A DNA stretch of 64,000 nt from assembly GCA_941918925.1 (NCBI GenBank), contig OW799236.1, positions 16,281,474 through 16,345,473 on the forward strand, given 5' to 3'. Under the pieces are notes generated by a model. The model ran no database searches, had not been told where the DNA came from, and saw only the letters and a list, made by a program, of their open reading frames with translations. The position numbers were made by a program, and so were the translations under genes. Below, piece by piece: positions 44,347 to 55,451 of this stretch (position 1 is its first letter; every line of letters starts with the position of its first letter). This DNA comes from Phyto melanocephala. Lineage: Eukaryota; Arthropoda; Insecta; Diptera; Rhinophoridae.

Positions 44347-45522
44347 AAAGGGTGTCTCAATATGAATTTACTTTTTCATTTAAAAATAAAAATATGTTCT
44401 TTGTAAAGTAGTTGTCATGTTTTTTTAATTGAATTGTAAAGAAGGCATGTTCCGTTTAAGCACAGATTAAGACACTGACCAAATGGCTCCCATCGCTGTT
44501 ACTTTTTTTTTTTTTTTTTAAATTTCCCATTTCTTTTTTACAAAGATGTTGCTGCAACTTATCAATGATGCGTTGAATCTCGGATTTAAGCTCAGAGATT
44601 GTTTCTGTTTTATTGGCATAAACCCGAAATTTCACAAAACACCTAAGAAGAAATTGCATGGCGTTCAATTGGATGATCTGGGTGGCCAGTTGACATCAGA
44701 TTTTCTTTAGAACTTCTTCTGAATGTTACAGGAGTCTGAAACTAATTCCAACCACATGTTGTTCAGATCTATGCTGTTTAGTTAAGCTTACAAGATCTAT
44801 GTCTTTTTGTTCATGTAACTAATGTCATTCATAGTCACTGCATTTTTGCCCTCATCATCATAAAGAAAGGCCCAAGGGCCAAACCCCACACCAAATTAAT
44901 ACTTGTTTTGGGTGAATTTGTATCTCGTGGATTGCTTAAGGATTATCTGAGCCCGAAATTTTACCATTTTTTGTGTACAAGAGGCCATATGATGAAAATG
45001 CGATTTATTATAGAACACGACTGTTTTTTTTTTTTTTCGAAAAATAGAAATTGACTTTGCTATTTACCCATTGAACGAATTGCCGCTTTCCATGGCCTGC
45101 TGGTTTGAGCTCTTGATTAAGCTGAATTTTGTATGCATGAAGGTGGATGTCTTTGGTCAAAATTCGCTCCGTAGTTCTTCGTAAAATTGAGAACGGTGCC
45201 GAACTGATTTTTTCAACAGCACTTTCGTTTGCAATAAAAATGTTTTTAAGGACGCACAAGAGTCTCATTGTTCTTCTGTTGAACATTATTCGAATCTTTA
45301 ACATATTGACAGCACTTTATCCACTAAAAATTCTTCAACGTATGCTAGAGGTCTTGGCATAATTTGGCAATTTTTTTTTTAATAATTTAACACAAATATA
45401 ATGCGTTGCTCTTTTGTAAAGTGCTTCAATTTTAATATTCGGAAGTGACAGTTGCCAAATTTCAGAATTTCCAAAAAAAGTATAATAAATTTAAAAAGTG
45501 CATCTTTACTGACTCACCCTAT
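44347..45522 (-). pseudogene. Tc1/mariner-like transposon, 1.18 kb, decayed
   Basis: The right (5') end, reverse-complemented, reads AGGGTGAGTCAGTAAAGATG and the left end reads AAAGGGTGTCTCAATATG, giving short imperfect inverted termini. On the minus strand, about 45240-45060 encodes RRTTERILTKDIHLHAYKIQ followed by LNQELKPAGHGKRQFVQWV, the linker after the paired HTH domain. Near the left end 44668-44456 encodes FRVYANKTETISELKSEIQ, the conserved tail after the DDE domain. The catalytic middle is frame-broken, although MNDISYMNKKT-like and QHVVGISFRLL-like bits remain. Size is normal for a Tc1-like element. It is not functional. Confidence 0.7.
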
Positions 45523-46170
45523 TCATGCATACTTACGTATACATTTAACCATATAATTTTGAGGTTCTTTACTCAAGTAACTAATTTTTTTTCTTTGCTA
45601 ACTGTGTTCTTTATGTATCCTAATGTTGGCAAAATCATTTGCATATAAAAAACCTTTACAAAATCTGTTAATAATTTAAAAGGGACAAGTTCAAGTGTTT
45701 GTATTTATGTCTCTTATTGCTATAAATGAGGCCACAATGACACATACAATTGTGATTTGTGTTTCATCTTAGATTAGTAATTGAATGCCATTTAAGCATG
45801 ACAAATTTCAGTAAAATTTAATTTTGAAAATTTTACTAAAAACATTAAAGAAATTAATAAATAATGGCATACTTTGAATGTCAACTAAAGAGCTGCTCAA
45901 ATATATTCATTTATTTGCCAGGCTTCAGGTTTAAAGTGCGAAAAAGGTAATAATATTAATATTAATATTACACTCTGAGACATAAAAAATAGAACAATAC
46001 ATGCCACATAAGTTAAATATTTTCCATTAAAAAAATACAATCAGTTTTATATTTACGCTAATTTTATGTTTGAATGTTAATTTTTGGGCGAACGAAAATT
46101 GTAGAAATCTCCATTGTTTAAATTTAAATTTGTCCTCTAACAGCCAAACCTAAGCAAGAGCGTCAAAAGT
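45523..46170. other. Non-coding, nothing recognised
   Basis: AT-rich sequence. ATATTA repeats near 45950-45970. Confidence 0.4.
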
Positions 46171-46175
46171 ACTCG

Positions 46176-46555
46176 GGCCTGTTCGTAAATGCATCACTGC
46201 ACTGCATATTATGCGCACTTCATTAAAAAATGCAAACAATGACAACACTGCAATTGCAATCAACTGTTCGAAAATGCAACACTACTGCATATTAGGCGCA
46301 AACAAACAAAAAATTCTAATCATAAAAATGGCTGATGAAACGAATGAGTAAGTATAAATAATGTGATTTTTTGTTATTTTTTTTTTTTTGATTATTTTAT
46401 TTTTTAAACATTTTTAGCCTGGAAGGTGTCACCTTAGCGTTACCGCTCAGCGGAGTATTACGCAATGCCTGCCGCTCTTGTTTAGGTTGGTCTGTAACTT
46501 TCCTGTACCTGAGTGGTATTACAAGCCGTCAAGTAATTTTTATTTGTGTTTTTTT
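46176..46555 (+). mobile_element. Possible 5' end of a Harbinger-like element with a spliced first exon
   Basis: GGGCCTGTTCGTAAATGCAT at 46176 resembles a PIF/Harbinger terminus. CTGTTCGAAAATGCAAC recurs about 90 bp on, with CTGCATATTA following both. An ATG at 46328 reads MADETN and meets GTAAGT at 46350. After a short T-rich intron ending TTTTTAG near 46419, the sequence continues in frame as LEGVTLALPLSGVLRNACRS and further to about 46550, where DINE-like sequence takes over. The less AT-rich exon stands out from its surroundings. No known domain is recognised, and both element and gene are inferences. Confidence 0.35.
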
Positions 46556-46569
46556 TTTATAAACACAAC

Positions 46570-48001
46570 CAAAAAATTTTGTGATGGTATATTTATTTGG
46601 TCTTTCCGTTTGTATCACATATAAATTTTGAACTCCCCAAATTATATATTTTCTGTGTCCTAATTTCATTTTAGGACAATCTAGCAATATCTATCTAACT
46701 ATTAAACCCGCGATAGAACTCGAACAGAAAATGATAGAGGATGAAATATACTCTAAATATTTTTAATACTTTAGAGATATGTAATATTAATAAAAAAGTA
46801 TTAAATTGATTCACTAGGAAGATAGTTTTAATTTGTAATGAGAGAAAGGTCATAAAAAATTACATTGAATAGATTACGATTGAGTTAAAACGCAATGACG
46901 TAAAATGATAATATTTCCAAAGTATATTTCTTGAAACAACAATTAAGTAAAATAAGCCGAAAAAAAAAATTTTAAAAAAAAATTTAAAAAAAAATTAAAA
47001 AAAAAATTTAAAAAAAAAATAATTAAAATATAAATAATGAATATAAAACAAAAAAAAAATAAATAAAAAAAATAAAAAAAATATAAATAATATATTTATT
47101 AAAAAATAAAACAAAAAATAAAAAAACATTTAAAAAAATTAAGAAATTTTTGTTTTGCTTAGCTGGGATTCGATGCCACGTTTTCTCTAACCAGTATACA
47201 CGTTTGTATGTATGTATGTTGTTGTTGTAATGTTGTTTTTGTGAAAATAAAACGAGGTGGTCGTGGGTTTATGCTCATATCTCAGTGGTTTATGTACCGA
47301 TGTTTCTGATTTTCAACACCAATCTACTCCCGAATATATCTGGTATTTTAATACCTCATTTGAGTCCAAACGATGTCGGATGGCTTCAAAAAGTTTATTT
47401 CAACATACACACGGACAGACGGACAGACTGACAGAGCTTAATCGACTCCCCTATTCATAAGCTTTCAGGGGTCGGAAATGAAAATTGTAGAAATTTCACA
47501 CGGAATGACAAACCTATATATACCCGTTTTCACTGTGTGAAGGGTATAAAAATATACAGAAATAGGCAAATATAGATTTTTTTGTTAATATTATTGTGCT
47601 AACAGAAGATGAAAGTGACACGCACACCTCCCGTATTTCCTTAAATTCATAAAATATTGAAATGGATAAGTTTTTCGACTCATATAGGAACGTGTAATGC
47701 ATAATCTAAGTTGAGTTCAGCAGCAGATGTTACCTTGATATGCCTACTACAACTTCCACCTCCCTTATACAGCATTAGCTAGTATTCTTTGCTTTTTTAA
47801 TTTTTTTTTTTAAAGATTAAGGTCCTATACTATACTTGAAATAAACTGGTTGTTTATATGTTTAACACGCCCACGTTATGCCCAGTTTATTAAATTAATA
47901 TGCCAATTTAGTACAATCTTGAAACACAATTTTCGCCGCAAATGGCTATAGTTACAATACAATAATCTAATTTTAAATTCCGTAAAAAATAAGTGTCTTT
48001 T
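46570..48001 (+). mobile_element. DINE-1-like element (2-kb subtype) interrupted by another DINE
   Basis: 46580-46940 resembles the 5' part of the 32188 element (GTATATTTATTTGGTCTTTCCG, here in pieces GTATATTTATTTGG and TCTTTCCGTTTGTATCACAT, then a GGACAATCTAGCAATATCT box). 47560-47990 resembles its middle (CACACCTCCCGTATTTCCTT, AAATTCATAAAATATTGA). Between them lies a minus-strand short DINE (about 46955-47550). The composite has lost its 3' end, and a further plus-strand DINE starts at 48002. Confidence 0.55.
46955..47550 (-). mobile_element. DINE-1-like element, short subtype, minus strand
   Basis: Read from 47550 leftwards it starts TATACCCTTCACACAGTGAA and has TTTGTCATTCCGTGTGAAAT, a GTCTGTCCGTCTGTCC microsatellite, CCACCTCG and a pure A/T tract (46957-47145 on the plus strand). 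The 3' hairpin and CTTACTTGTT end are missing, so the left boundary is uncertain. Confidence 0.65.
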
Positions 48002-48602
48002 TATACCCTTCACACAGTGAAAAAGGGTATATATAGGTTTGTCATTCCGTGTGAAATTTCTACAATTTTCATTTCCGACCCCATAAAGTATATATTTTCT
48101 GAAAGCTTATGAATAGGGGAGTCGATTAAGCTCTGTCAGTCTGTCCGTCTGACCGTCTGTCCATGTGTATTTTGAAATCAACTTTTTGAAGCCCCCCGAC
48201 ATAGGTTGGACCCGAGTAAGGTATTTAAATATCAGAAATATTTGGGAGTAGATCGGTATTGAAAATCAGAAACATCGGTACATAAACAACTGAGATATGA
48301 GCAAAAACCCACGACCACCTCGATTTTTTTTTCCACAAAAACAACATTACAACAACAACATACATACATACAAACGTGTTTACTGGTTAGAGAAAACGTG
48401 GCATCGAATCCCAGCTGAGCCAAAAAAATTTTTTTTTCAATTTTTTTAATTTTTTTTATTTTTTTTTATTTTTTATTTAATATATTATTTATATTTTTAT
48501 TAATATATTTTTTTTTAATTTTTTTTTTAAATTTTTTTTATTTTTTTTTTGTTTTATATATATTATATATATAATAATTTTTTTTAAAATTTTTTTTTTA
48601 AT
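48002..48602 (+). mobile_element. DINE-1-like element, short subtype, 3'-truncated
   Basis: Starts TATACCCTTCACACAGTG and has the CCCCATAAAGTATATATTTT box, the GTCTGTCCGTCTGACCGTCT microsatellite, an ACATACATACAAACGTG segment and an A/T homopolymer tract. It stops where the next head-to-tail copy begins at 48603 and lacks the hairpin end. Confidence 0.75.
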
Positions 48603-49480
48603 TATACCCTTCACACAGTGAAAAAGGGTATATATAGGTTTGTCATTCCGTGTGAAATTTCTACAATTTTCATTTCCGACCCAATAAAGTATATATTTTC
48701 TGAAAGCTTATGAATAGGGAAGTCGATTAAGCTCTGTCAGTCTGTCCGTCTGTCCGTCTGTCCGTCTGACCGTCTGTCCGTGTGTATGTTGAAATCAACT
48801 TTTTGAAGCCCCCCGACATCACTCGGACCCGGGTGAGGTATTAAAATATCAGAAATATTCGGGAGTATATCGCTATTGAAAATCAGAAATATCGGTACAT
48901 AAACAACTGAGATATGAGCAAAAACCCACGACCACCTCGATTTTTTTTTCACAAAAACAACATTACAACAACAACATACATACATACAAACTTGTATATT
49001 GGCTAAAGTAAACGTGGGATCGAATCCCAGCTGAGCCAAAAAAAAAATTTTTTTATATTTTAAAAATTTTTTTTTTAATTTTTTTTTTTAATTTTTTTTT
49101 TATTTTTTTTTTATTTTTTATTTAATATATTATTTATATTTTTATTATTTTTTTTTTTTTTTTAATTTTTTATTTTTTTTTTGTTTTATATTAATTTTAT
49201 ATATTTTAATTACTTTTTTAAAATTTTTTTTTTAATTTTTTTTTTAATTTTTTTTTAAAATTTTTTTTTTTAAATTTTTTTTTTTAAATTTTTTTTTTTA
49301 ACATACATACGTAAATTTATAATTTTACAATGGGATGTTTTTTATATATGTATATTTTTTATATGTATGTACGTATTTCATATGAGATGAATGGTGATAC
49401 AAACTACTGTTATTGCATGACTACACGTTGTGAAGGGTATATAAGATTCGGCACGGCCGAATATAGCGCTCTTACTTGTT
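48603..49480 (+). mobile_element. DINE-1-like element, short subtype, full length (0.88 kb)
   Basis: This is the most complete short copy. It has a TATACCCTTCACACAGTG start, a CCCAATAAAGTATATATTTT box, a GTCTGTCC microsatellite, a 280-bp A/T tract, GATGAATGGTGATACAAAC, GCATGACTACACGTTGTGAA, the hairpin TTCGGCACGGCCGAA and the end GCTCTTACTTGTT. The arrangement of a 5' subterminal repeat (ACCCTTCACA) matched by an inverted TGTGAAGGGTAT near the 3' end is the DINE-1 signature. Confidence 0.8.
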
Positions 49481-50465
49481 ATTTGTTAAATTTTTTTTTG
49501 TAGTTAGTGGTCGGTAGTCGTTAAAAGAATTAAGTAGCTGGCGACTCGGCTATTTTTGTAGCCAGCTACTTTTGTAGTCGGTAGTCGATGGTCGGTAGCC
49601 TTTGATTGTGTTTATAGCTTTATATACATGAATTTTGGGCAATCGGTTCCTCTTGCGATGTATAGCTCCACTAAGAAGGGATTTTTAGAAATTCGTACTT
49701 TAAGGGGGTAAAAAAGGGTAAAAACGGGTAAAATTGCTAATCTTATATCGGCTAAACTAAAAATGATACAAACAAAATTGAAAAAGCATTGTAATTTGCA
49801 CCAAAATAAATTGACAGGTGTCTGGCTATTCTTTTTAATTTTCAACCGCTAAGGGAAAAAACGGGTAAAAACTGTAATTTGGTACTTTTTTGGTGCCCTA
49901 AGTTACTTTCAAACACATAAAGCTAGAAACAAAATTTTAACTGTATTAGTTAATCCGCGAAAATTATTAATAGGATTTTTGCATTTTTTTTAAATTCGTA
50001 TGCATAAGGTGTAAAAATTGTCCCTCTTTATGGTACTTTTTTTAATATCAACTTTTCTTATATTATTCAATGGAACAAAATTTGATAATTATCATTACTT
50101 AATAATATATGGGAAATTATTTAGTTGAAATTTTTGGAAACTTTTAGGGGGTGCCAAAAACATCGGAAAAACATCGGAAAATGTATATAATTTCTAATTC
50201 GACGGCCAATTTTCATAACATTTTTAATTGGGATTTCACCAGACATAAAAAACTATTTAATTTAGTAAAAATTGAAACACATTCATAACAGGGTAGAAAG
50301 GGGAAAAATCAGAAAAGAGTTTGGTACTTTTTAGAACATAATTACATTTATGCAAAAAAGAGTAGATTTGCTTACTTTAAATCGTGTCTATTAAAATATT
50401 TTGTTACATAGATATGTGAACATTTCAAACTTGGAATTTGGAACTTGTACCAAAAATTTACTTTT
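49481..50465. other. AT-rich non-coding with short GTAGTCGGTAGTCG repeats
   Basis: 49495-49610 holds imperfect repeats of GTAGTCGGTAGTCG and TAGCCAGCTAC. The rest contains scattered GGTACTTTTT boxes. No gene. Confidence 0.45.
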
Positions 50466-50469
50466 TCGC

Positions 50470-50810
50470 TTTTCTATGGTACTTTTTGTATTTTCTACGT
50501 TTATAAAGGTAGAATTGTAAAATAAAGGACTATTGATTCCAGGTAAGACATGTTATGGGTACTTTTTAGAACTTTTATGGTAACTTTTGTATTTTCTACG
50601 TTTATAGAGGTAGAATTGTAAAAAAAAAACTGTTGATTCCAGGTAAGATTAAAAATATTATGGGTGACCAAAAATGTACTTTTTACAATTTTTATGGTAC
50701 TTTTTTTTATTTCTTACGTTTATGAAGCTAAAATTATGAAATAAAGGATTATTGATTCAAGTTGAGAATGAGAATGATATTGGCGACACAAAAGATGCCT
50801 TTTGGATTTT
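50470..50810 (+). repeat. Diverged tandem repeat, about 100-117 bp
   Basis: TATGGTACTTTTTGTATTTTC at 50475 (given as TATGGTACTTTTTG then TATTTTC) recurs at 50576 and 50693. Each is followed by TACGTTTAT, GGTAGAATTGTAAAA and a TTGATTCCAGGTAAGA block. Three clear units, with decayed flanking units on both sides. Confidence 0.7.
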
Positions 50811-51275
50811 TTATTAAACTCCTTGTATTTGTAGGCTTGTGAACATAGATTCTTAAAATTAGTGTTTATTGATCCGAGGTCTAACTTCTAATATTATGGA
50901 CGAGCAAATAATTACTTTTTTTCATTTAGTTTTTATTATTTACATAGAAAAACTGTTACTTTTATTATTTTTAGGGTAATTTTTGCAAATTCTGAATTTA
51001 TGAACCTTAATTTTTTAAACTCAATAGCACTGATCTTGGTCTTAGATAGAAAATATGTACCCGATGTATCCTTACTCTACGTTTTATTTTTCTAGATAAA
51101 TTGAATCAGAGATACAAGTTGTCATAAATTGAACCAAAAATATTTAATAATTAAAAATAGAACTTGAGTATTCAATAAATAGTAAGAACTGCGCTATCGA
51201 AGTGGCGGGTTATATGCTAGTTAAATTATATAATAACAGCAACAGATATCGTACAATCTTAAGGTCTGTGACCGT
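50811..51275. other. Non-coding, nothing recognised
   Basis: AT-rich continuation of the decayed repeat region. Confidence 0.4.
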
Positions 51276-51969
51276 CCCAGCAAAAACCCATTACAAAATA
51301 TTGAGTTAAATGTACAAAAAACAGTTCTTCGCTACTTACAATTTGGCATAAAAACCCATTATTTTAACACGTCGATGTCATTGGAGGCAAGTATTTGCTA
51401 TGCTCGCTTACAAATAGGGACTAAAATAGGTACTTACCACCCTCGCTTACAGAAAGGGACCTATATAAGTACTTATTACGGTCGCTTATAAATAGGGACT
51501 TAAATAAGTACTTACTTTCATAACAATAAGTACGTGATTTAAAAATCCTAAAAATCCTTCAAATTTTATAAACTTACTTTCGTTCTTTTAAGGACGACGA
51601 AAATTCGGTTTAGTTACTTTACGATACTTTAATTTGAAATTTAAAAATCGGTGAAAATCTACAAGTCATTACTTTTATAATGAAATCCTTTGCCGCTGTT
51701 TTCAAAATAATTATTACTTATACCCTAAACGTGTTGAACTAAAATGAGAATTTTAAAAATTTATGAATTTGAATGGCTTCTAGCACATTTCGCAACAAGA
51801 AATTGCATTGTGTGTGCATCTCAGGAAATGTCTGAAAATAAGTACTTACGTATCACATTATAAATTAAATCATTACTAAAATACTTCTTAGTAACACAGA
51901 CGACATGTAATAGTCATTGAAAAGTATGTTACTTAGTAAGAGCAAGTCATTACCTAGTTTTTGCTTGGG
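51276..51969. mobile_element. Possible TIR element with CCCARCAAAAAC ends, about 694 bp
   Basis: CCCAGCAAAAACCCATTAC at 51276 faces GTAATGA-like/CTAGTTTTTGCTTGGG ending at 51969, giving inverted termini of about 12 perfect bases and weaker pairing beyond. The interior repeats GCTTACAAATAGGGAC and AAGTACTTAC boxes. No clear target duplication is seen, so limits and class are tentative. Confidence 0.5.
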
Positions 51970-52465
51970 TGTTTATGGTTGTGTGTAATTTGATATTTTG
52001 TTATCGTAATTTGCAAATGTTCTTGTTGTGTTTTTGGCATGAGCTATACAGTATTTGTTTGTCTATATACTACAGTACATTGAGCGGAAAACTATACTAC
52101 GAAAAATTTTATTAAAAAAAAAAAAATTTGATTTTTATTTTTTGTAAATTAAAACATTTTTTAAGAATTAAAAAGTATTTTTTTTTTCTAAATTTTCCTT
52201 TATTAATGAACTGATTCTTTTCAAGCTGTTGCTACTACTGTCTTTCAATAAATATTTGTTATATACTTGCTTGCGTAGTTGTAATTGATGTTTCATTTAC
52301 ACAGTTACACTTACATTTCCATTGAAAATAAAGTGCAAAAAGTACCATGGAAAAGTGGCAAATCAATGGGATAAAATGGTTGGATATTTCTGTTGATTGC
52401 TCACTTAAAGTTTCATTTAAATTTTTTTGCGCATATTCATGCTAAATAGTACTTTTGTTTTTTTT
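51970..52465. other. Non-coding, nothing recognised
   Basis: AT-rich sequence. Confidence 0.4.
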
Positions 52466-53997
52466 TATACCCTTCACACAGTGAACAAGTAAAAGCGCTA
52501 TATTCGGCCGTGCCGAATCTTATATACCCTTCACAACGTGTAGTCATGCAATAACAGTAAATTCACGTATGTATGTTAAAAAAAACAAAAAATAAATAAA
52601 AAATAAAAAAAAAATTAAAAAAAAAAAATTTAAAAAAAAAATTAAAAAAAAAAAAATTATTATATACATATATAATATATATAAAACAAAAAAAAATAAA
52701 AAAAAAATTAAAAAAAAAAAAATAAAAAAAAATAATAATAAAAATATATATAATATATTAAATAAAAAATAAAAAAAAAATAAAAAAAAAATTAAAAAAA
52801 AAAATTTTAAAAAAATTTAAAAAAAAATTTTTTTGCCTCAGCTGGGATTCGGTGCCACGTTTTCTCTAACCAGTATACACGTTTGTATGTATGTATGTTG
52901 TTGTTGTAATGTTGTTTTTATGAAAAGAAAATCGAGGTGGTCGTGGGTTTTTGCTCATATCTCAGTTGTTTATGTACCGATGTTTCTGATTTTCAATACC
53001 GATCTACTCCCGAATATTTCTGATATTTTAATACCTTACCCGGGTCCAACCTATGTCGGGGGGCTTCAAAAAGTTGATTTCAACATACACACGGACAGAC
53101 GGTCAGACGGACAGACGGACAGACGGTCAGGGCTTAATCGACTCCTCTATTCATAAGCTTTCAGAAAATATATACTTTATGGGGTCGGAAATGAAAATTG
53201 TAGAAATTTCACACGGAATGACAAACCTATATATACCCTTTTTCACTGTGTGAAGGGTATAAAAAGGGTATATATAGGTTTGTCATTCCGTGTGAAATTT
53301 CTACAATTTTCATTTCCGACCCCATAAAGTATATATTTTCTGAAAGCTTATGAATAGAGGAGTCGATTAAGCCCTGACCGTCTGTCCGTCTGTCCGTCTG
53401 ACCGTCTGTCCGTCTGTATGTTGAAATCAACTTTTTGAAGCCCCCCGACATAGGTTGGACCCGGGTAAGGTATTAAAATATCAGAAATATTCGGGAGTAG
53501 ATCGGTATTGAAAATCAGAAACATCGGTACATAAACAACTGAGATATGAGCAAAAACCCAAGACCACCTCGATTTTCTTTTCATAAAAACAACATTACAA
53601 CAACAACATACATACATACAAACGTGTATACTGGTTAGAGAAAACGTGGCATCGAATCCCAGCTGAGGCAAAAAAATTTTTTTTAAAATTTTTTTAAAAT
53701 TTTTTTTTTTAATTTTTTTTTTATTTTTTTTTTTATTTTTTATTTAATATATTATATATATTTTTATTATTATTTTTTTTATTTTTTTTTTAATTTTTTT
53801 TTTATTTTTTTTTTGTTTTATATATATTATATATGTATATAATAATTTTTTTTTTAAATTTTTTTTTTTTAAATTTTTTTTTTATTTATTTTTTTGTTTT
53901 TTTTAACATACATACGTGAATTTACTGTTATTGCATGACTACACGTTGTGAAGGGTATATAAGATTCGGCACGGCCGAATATAGCGCTTTTACTTGT
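52466..53997 (+). mobile_element. DINE-1-like element split by a sibling inserted in its 5' end
   Basis: The first 20 bases, TATACCCTTCACACAGTGAA (52466-52485), are separated from the rest (AAAAGGGTATATATAGG onwards, 53262-53997) by a minus-strand DINE. The 3' end is TTCGGCACGGCCGAA plus GCGCTTTTACTTGTT. The CTTTTACTTG end variant is shared with the inserted copy and differs from the CTCTTACTTG of other copies, so the two are close relatives. Confidence 0.78.
52486..53261 (-). mobile_element. DINE-1-like element inserted in an opposite-strand sibling
   Basis: Read leftwards from 53261 it starts TATACCCTTCACACAGTG and ends with the hairpin and GCGCTTTTACTTG at 52486. With the plus-strand remainder at 53262-53997 it forms a near-identical inverted pair with arms of about 740-775 bp. 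Long frames in this pair (such as 52833-53156) arise from the repeat itself and contain a CMYVCCCCNVVF run. They are not supported as genes. Confidence 0.8.
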
Positions 53998-54222
53998 TTT
54001 TTTTTAGATATTTTTTTTAATTTTTTTTTTACTTTTTTTTTTTTTTTCTTGTTTTTTTTAACATACATACGTGAATTTATAATTTTACAATGGGATGTTT
54101 TTATATGTATGTACGTACTTCATATGGGATGAATGGTGACACAACCTACTGTTATTGCATGACTACACGTTGTGAAGGGTATATAAGATTCGGCACGGCC
54201 GAATATAGCGCTCTTACTTGTT
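53998..54222 (+). mobile_element. Second DINE-1-like 3' end in tandem
   Basis: After the 53997 end there is a T-rich tract, then ACATACATACGTGAATTTAT, CATATGGGATGAATGGTGAC, GCATGACTACACGTTGTGAA, the hairpin and GCTCTTACTTGTT. It is a 3' segment without its own 5' end, joined directly behind the preceding element. Confidence 0.75.
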
Positions 54223-55234
54223 TAATTACTTCTTACCCGATATTTACGAAACTTTGCGGATCCCTATTTTAGTATTTAAAATTTGTATTCAGTTTATGTA
54301 CTTTTCTTAGTCATGTTGTTATTAAAGTAAGAAGAACCATGCCCAGTTTATATACTATTAAGAGAGCCATTGTGGGTATCATAAGGAATGGCTTGGCTGG
54401 TCGTATATACATAGTTAACAAAAAAGAAAACAAAAACTAAAAATCCAACATGCGGCCTTGTCCTCTTTACCCCTACAGAATTTGTATCAAATAAAGGACT
54501 TGATCCGTAGAATACAGCTAACTATGTAAGAATTCAAAATCAATAAAAAAATGGCGACTAACATAAAATCTAGGATCAGCTATGATGTGGTGAAAGGTAT
54601 TATCAGAATACAGCGTTCTAATTTTAAAAAAGTTCACCAATAGACTTCTGTGTAGATTTAGCTTAATTTGCGAATACTGCTAGAAAAATCTTAAAGCGGT
54701 GTACTTACTTTTAAGTGTAGTGTTTTTTTTTTTTTTTTTTTTTTTTTTGTAAATTTCCAATAAAAACTCCTGTTTATTCTTTATAATTTTTCATTTTATT
54801 TTTCTTAATTTTTTCTCATCTTTTTCATTTTTTATTTTTTAATTTATAATTATTATTCACATGCTTTCGTTTAGTTTTTTCAATTATAATTTAGTTTAAT
54901 TTTATTTAAACTTATTTATTTTTTGTGTTTTCGATTTTTTTTTTTTTTTTTAAAATTCGTGTAGTTTATTTTAATTTATATTGTTGTGTTTTTTAAATAT
55001 TTACAAAGTGTTTGTTTTCATTTAATTACTAAAAGATCTTTTTATAATAGAAAACAAAGTCAATGAAATGAAAAGGTAATTTGTATAATTTTAAAAACAT
55101 TTAAATGAATTTTAATTTTTAATGACTGTTAAAAATGTATGTTAAGCTTAAATGTTAACAAAGTAATTAAAGAGAAAAAATTCAATAATTATATATACTA
55201 TTAAGGGAATTGAAGAGCAGTTTAAATATTTTTG
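54223..55234. other. AT-rich non-coding
   Basis: Nothing recognised. Long poly-T tract at about 54720-54749. Confidence 0.4.
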
Positions 55235-55451
55235 TACAGCGCGAGACAAATATGTGTAAGTGTTTGTCGGCATAACATCAGGATCAGTGAGTGTAGCGTT
55301 TTGTTTTCTATAAACGAATTTAGGTACATCAGGTCCAATAAAATTATTTTTAGATTTATCTGTCCAAACTACATGATTTTAGTTATCAAAAAATTAAAGT
55401 AGGAAATTAAATCATATAACAAACACTTACACATATTTGTCTCGCACTGTA
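55235..55451. mobile_element. TA-flanked MITE, 213 bp, Tc1/mariner-like
   Basis: The element 55237-55449 begins CAGCGCGAGACAAATATGTG and ends in the inverse with one difference (CAGTGCGAGAC...), giving termini of about 30 bp. TA is present on both sides. The TA duplication and CAGTG start fit Tc1/mariner MITEs. Confidence 0.82.

Noticed and set aside
52833..53671. Mirror-image 107-aa frames with a CMYVCCCCNVVF run on both strands, and similar frames at 48232-49039
   Set aside because: They lie wholly within DINE-1-like repeats and come from the ACATACATAC/TTGTTGTTGTAATG repeat sequence. They recur wherever the repeat does and include the GTCTGTCC microsatellite. There is no independent sign of coding.
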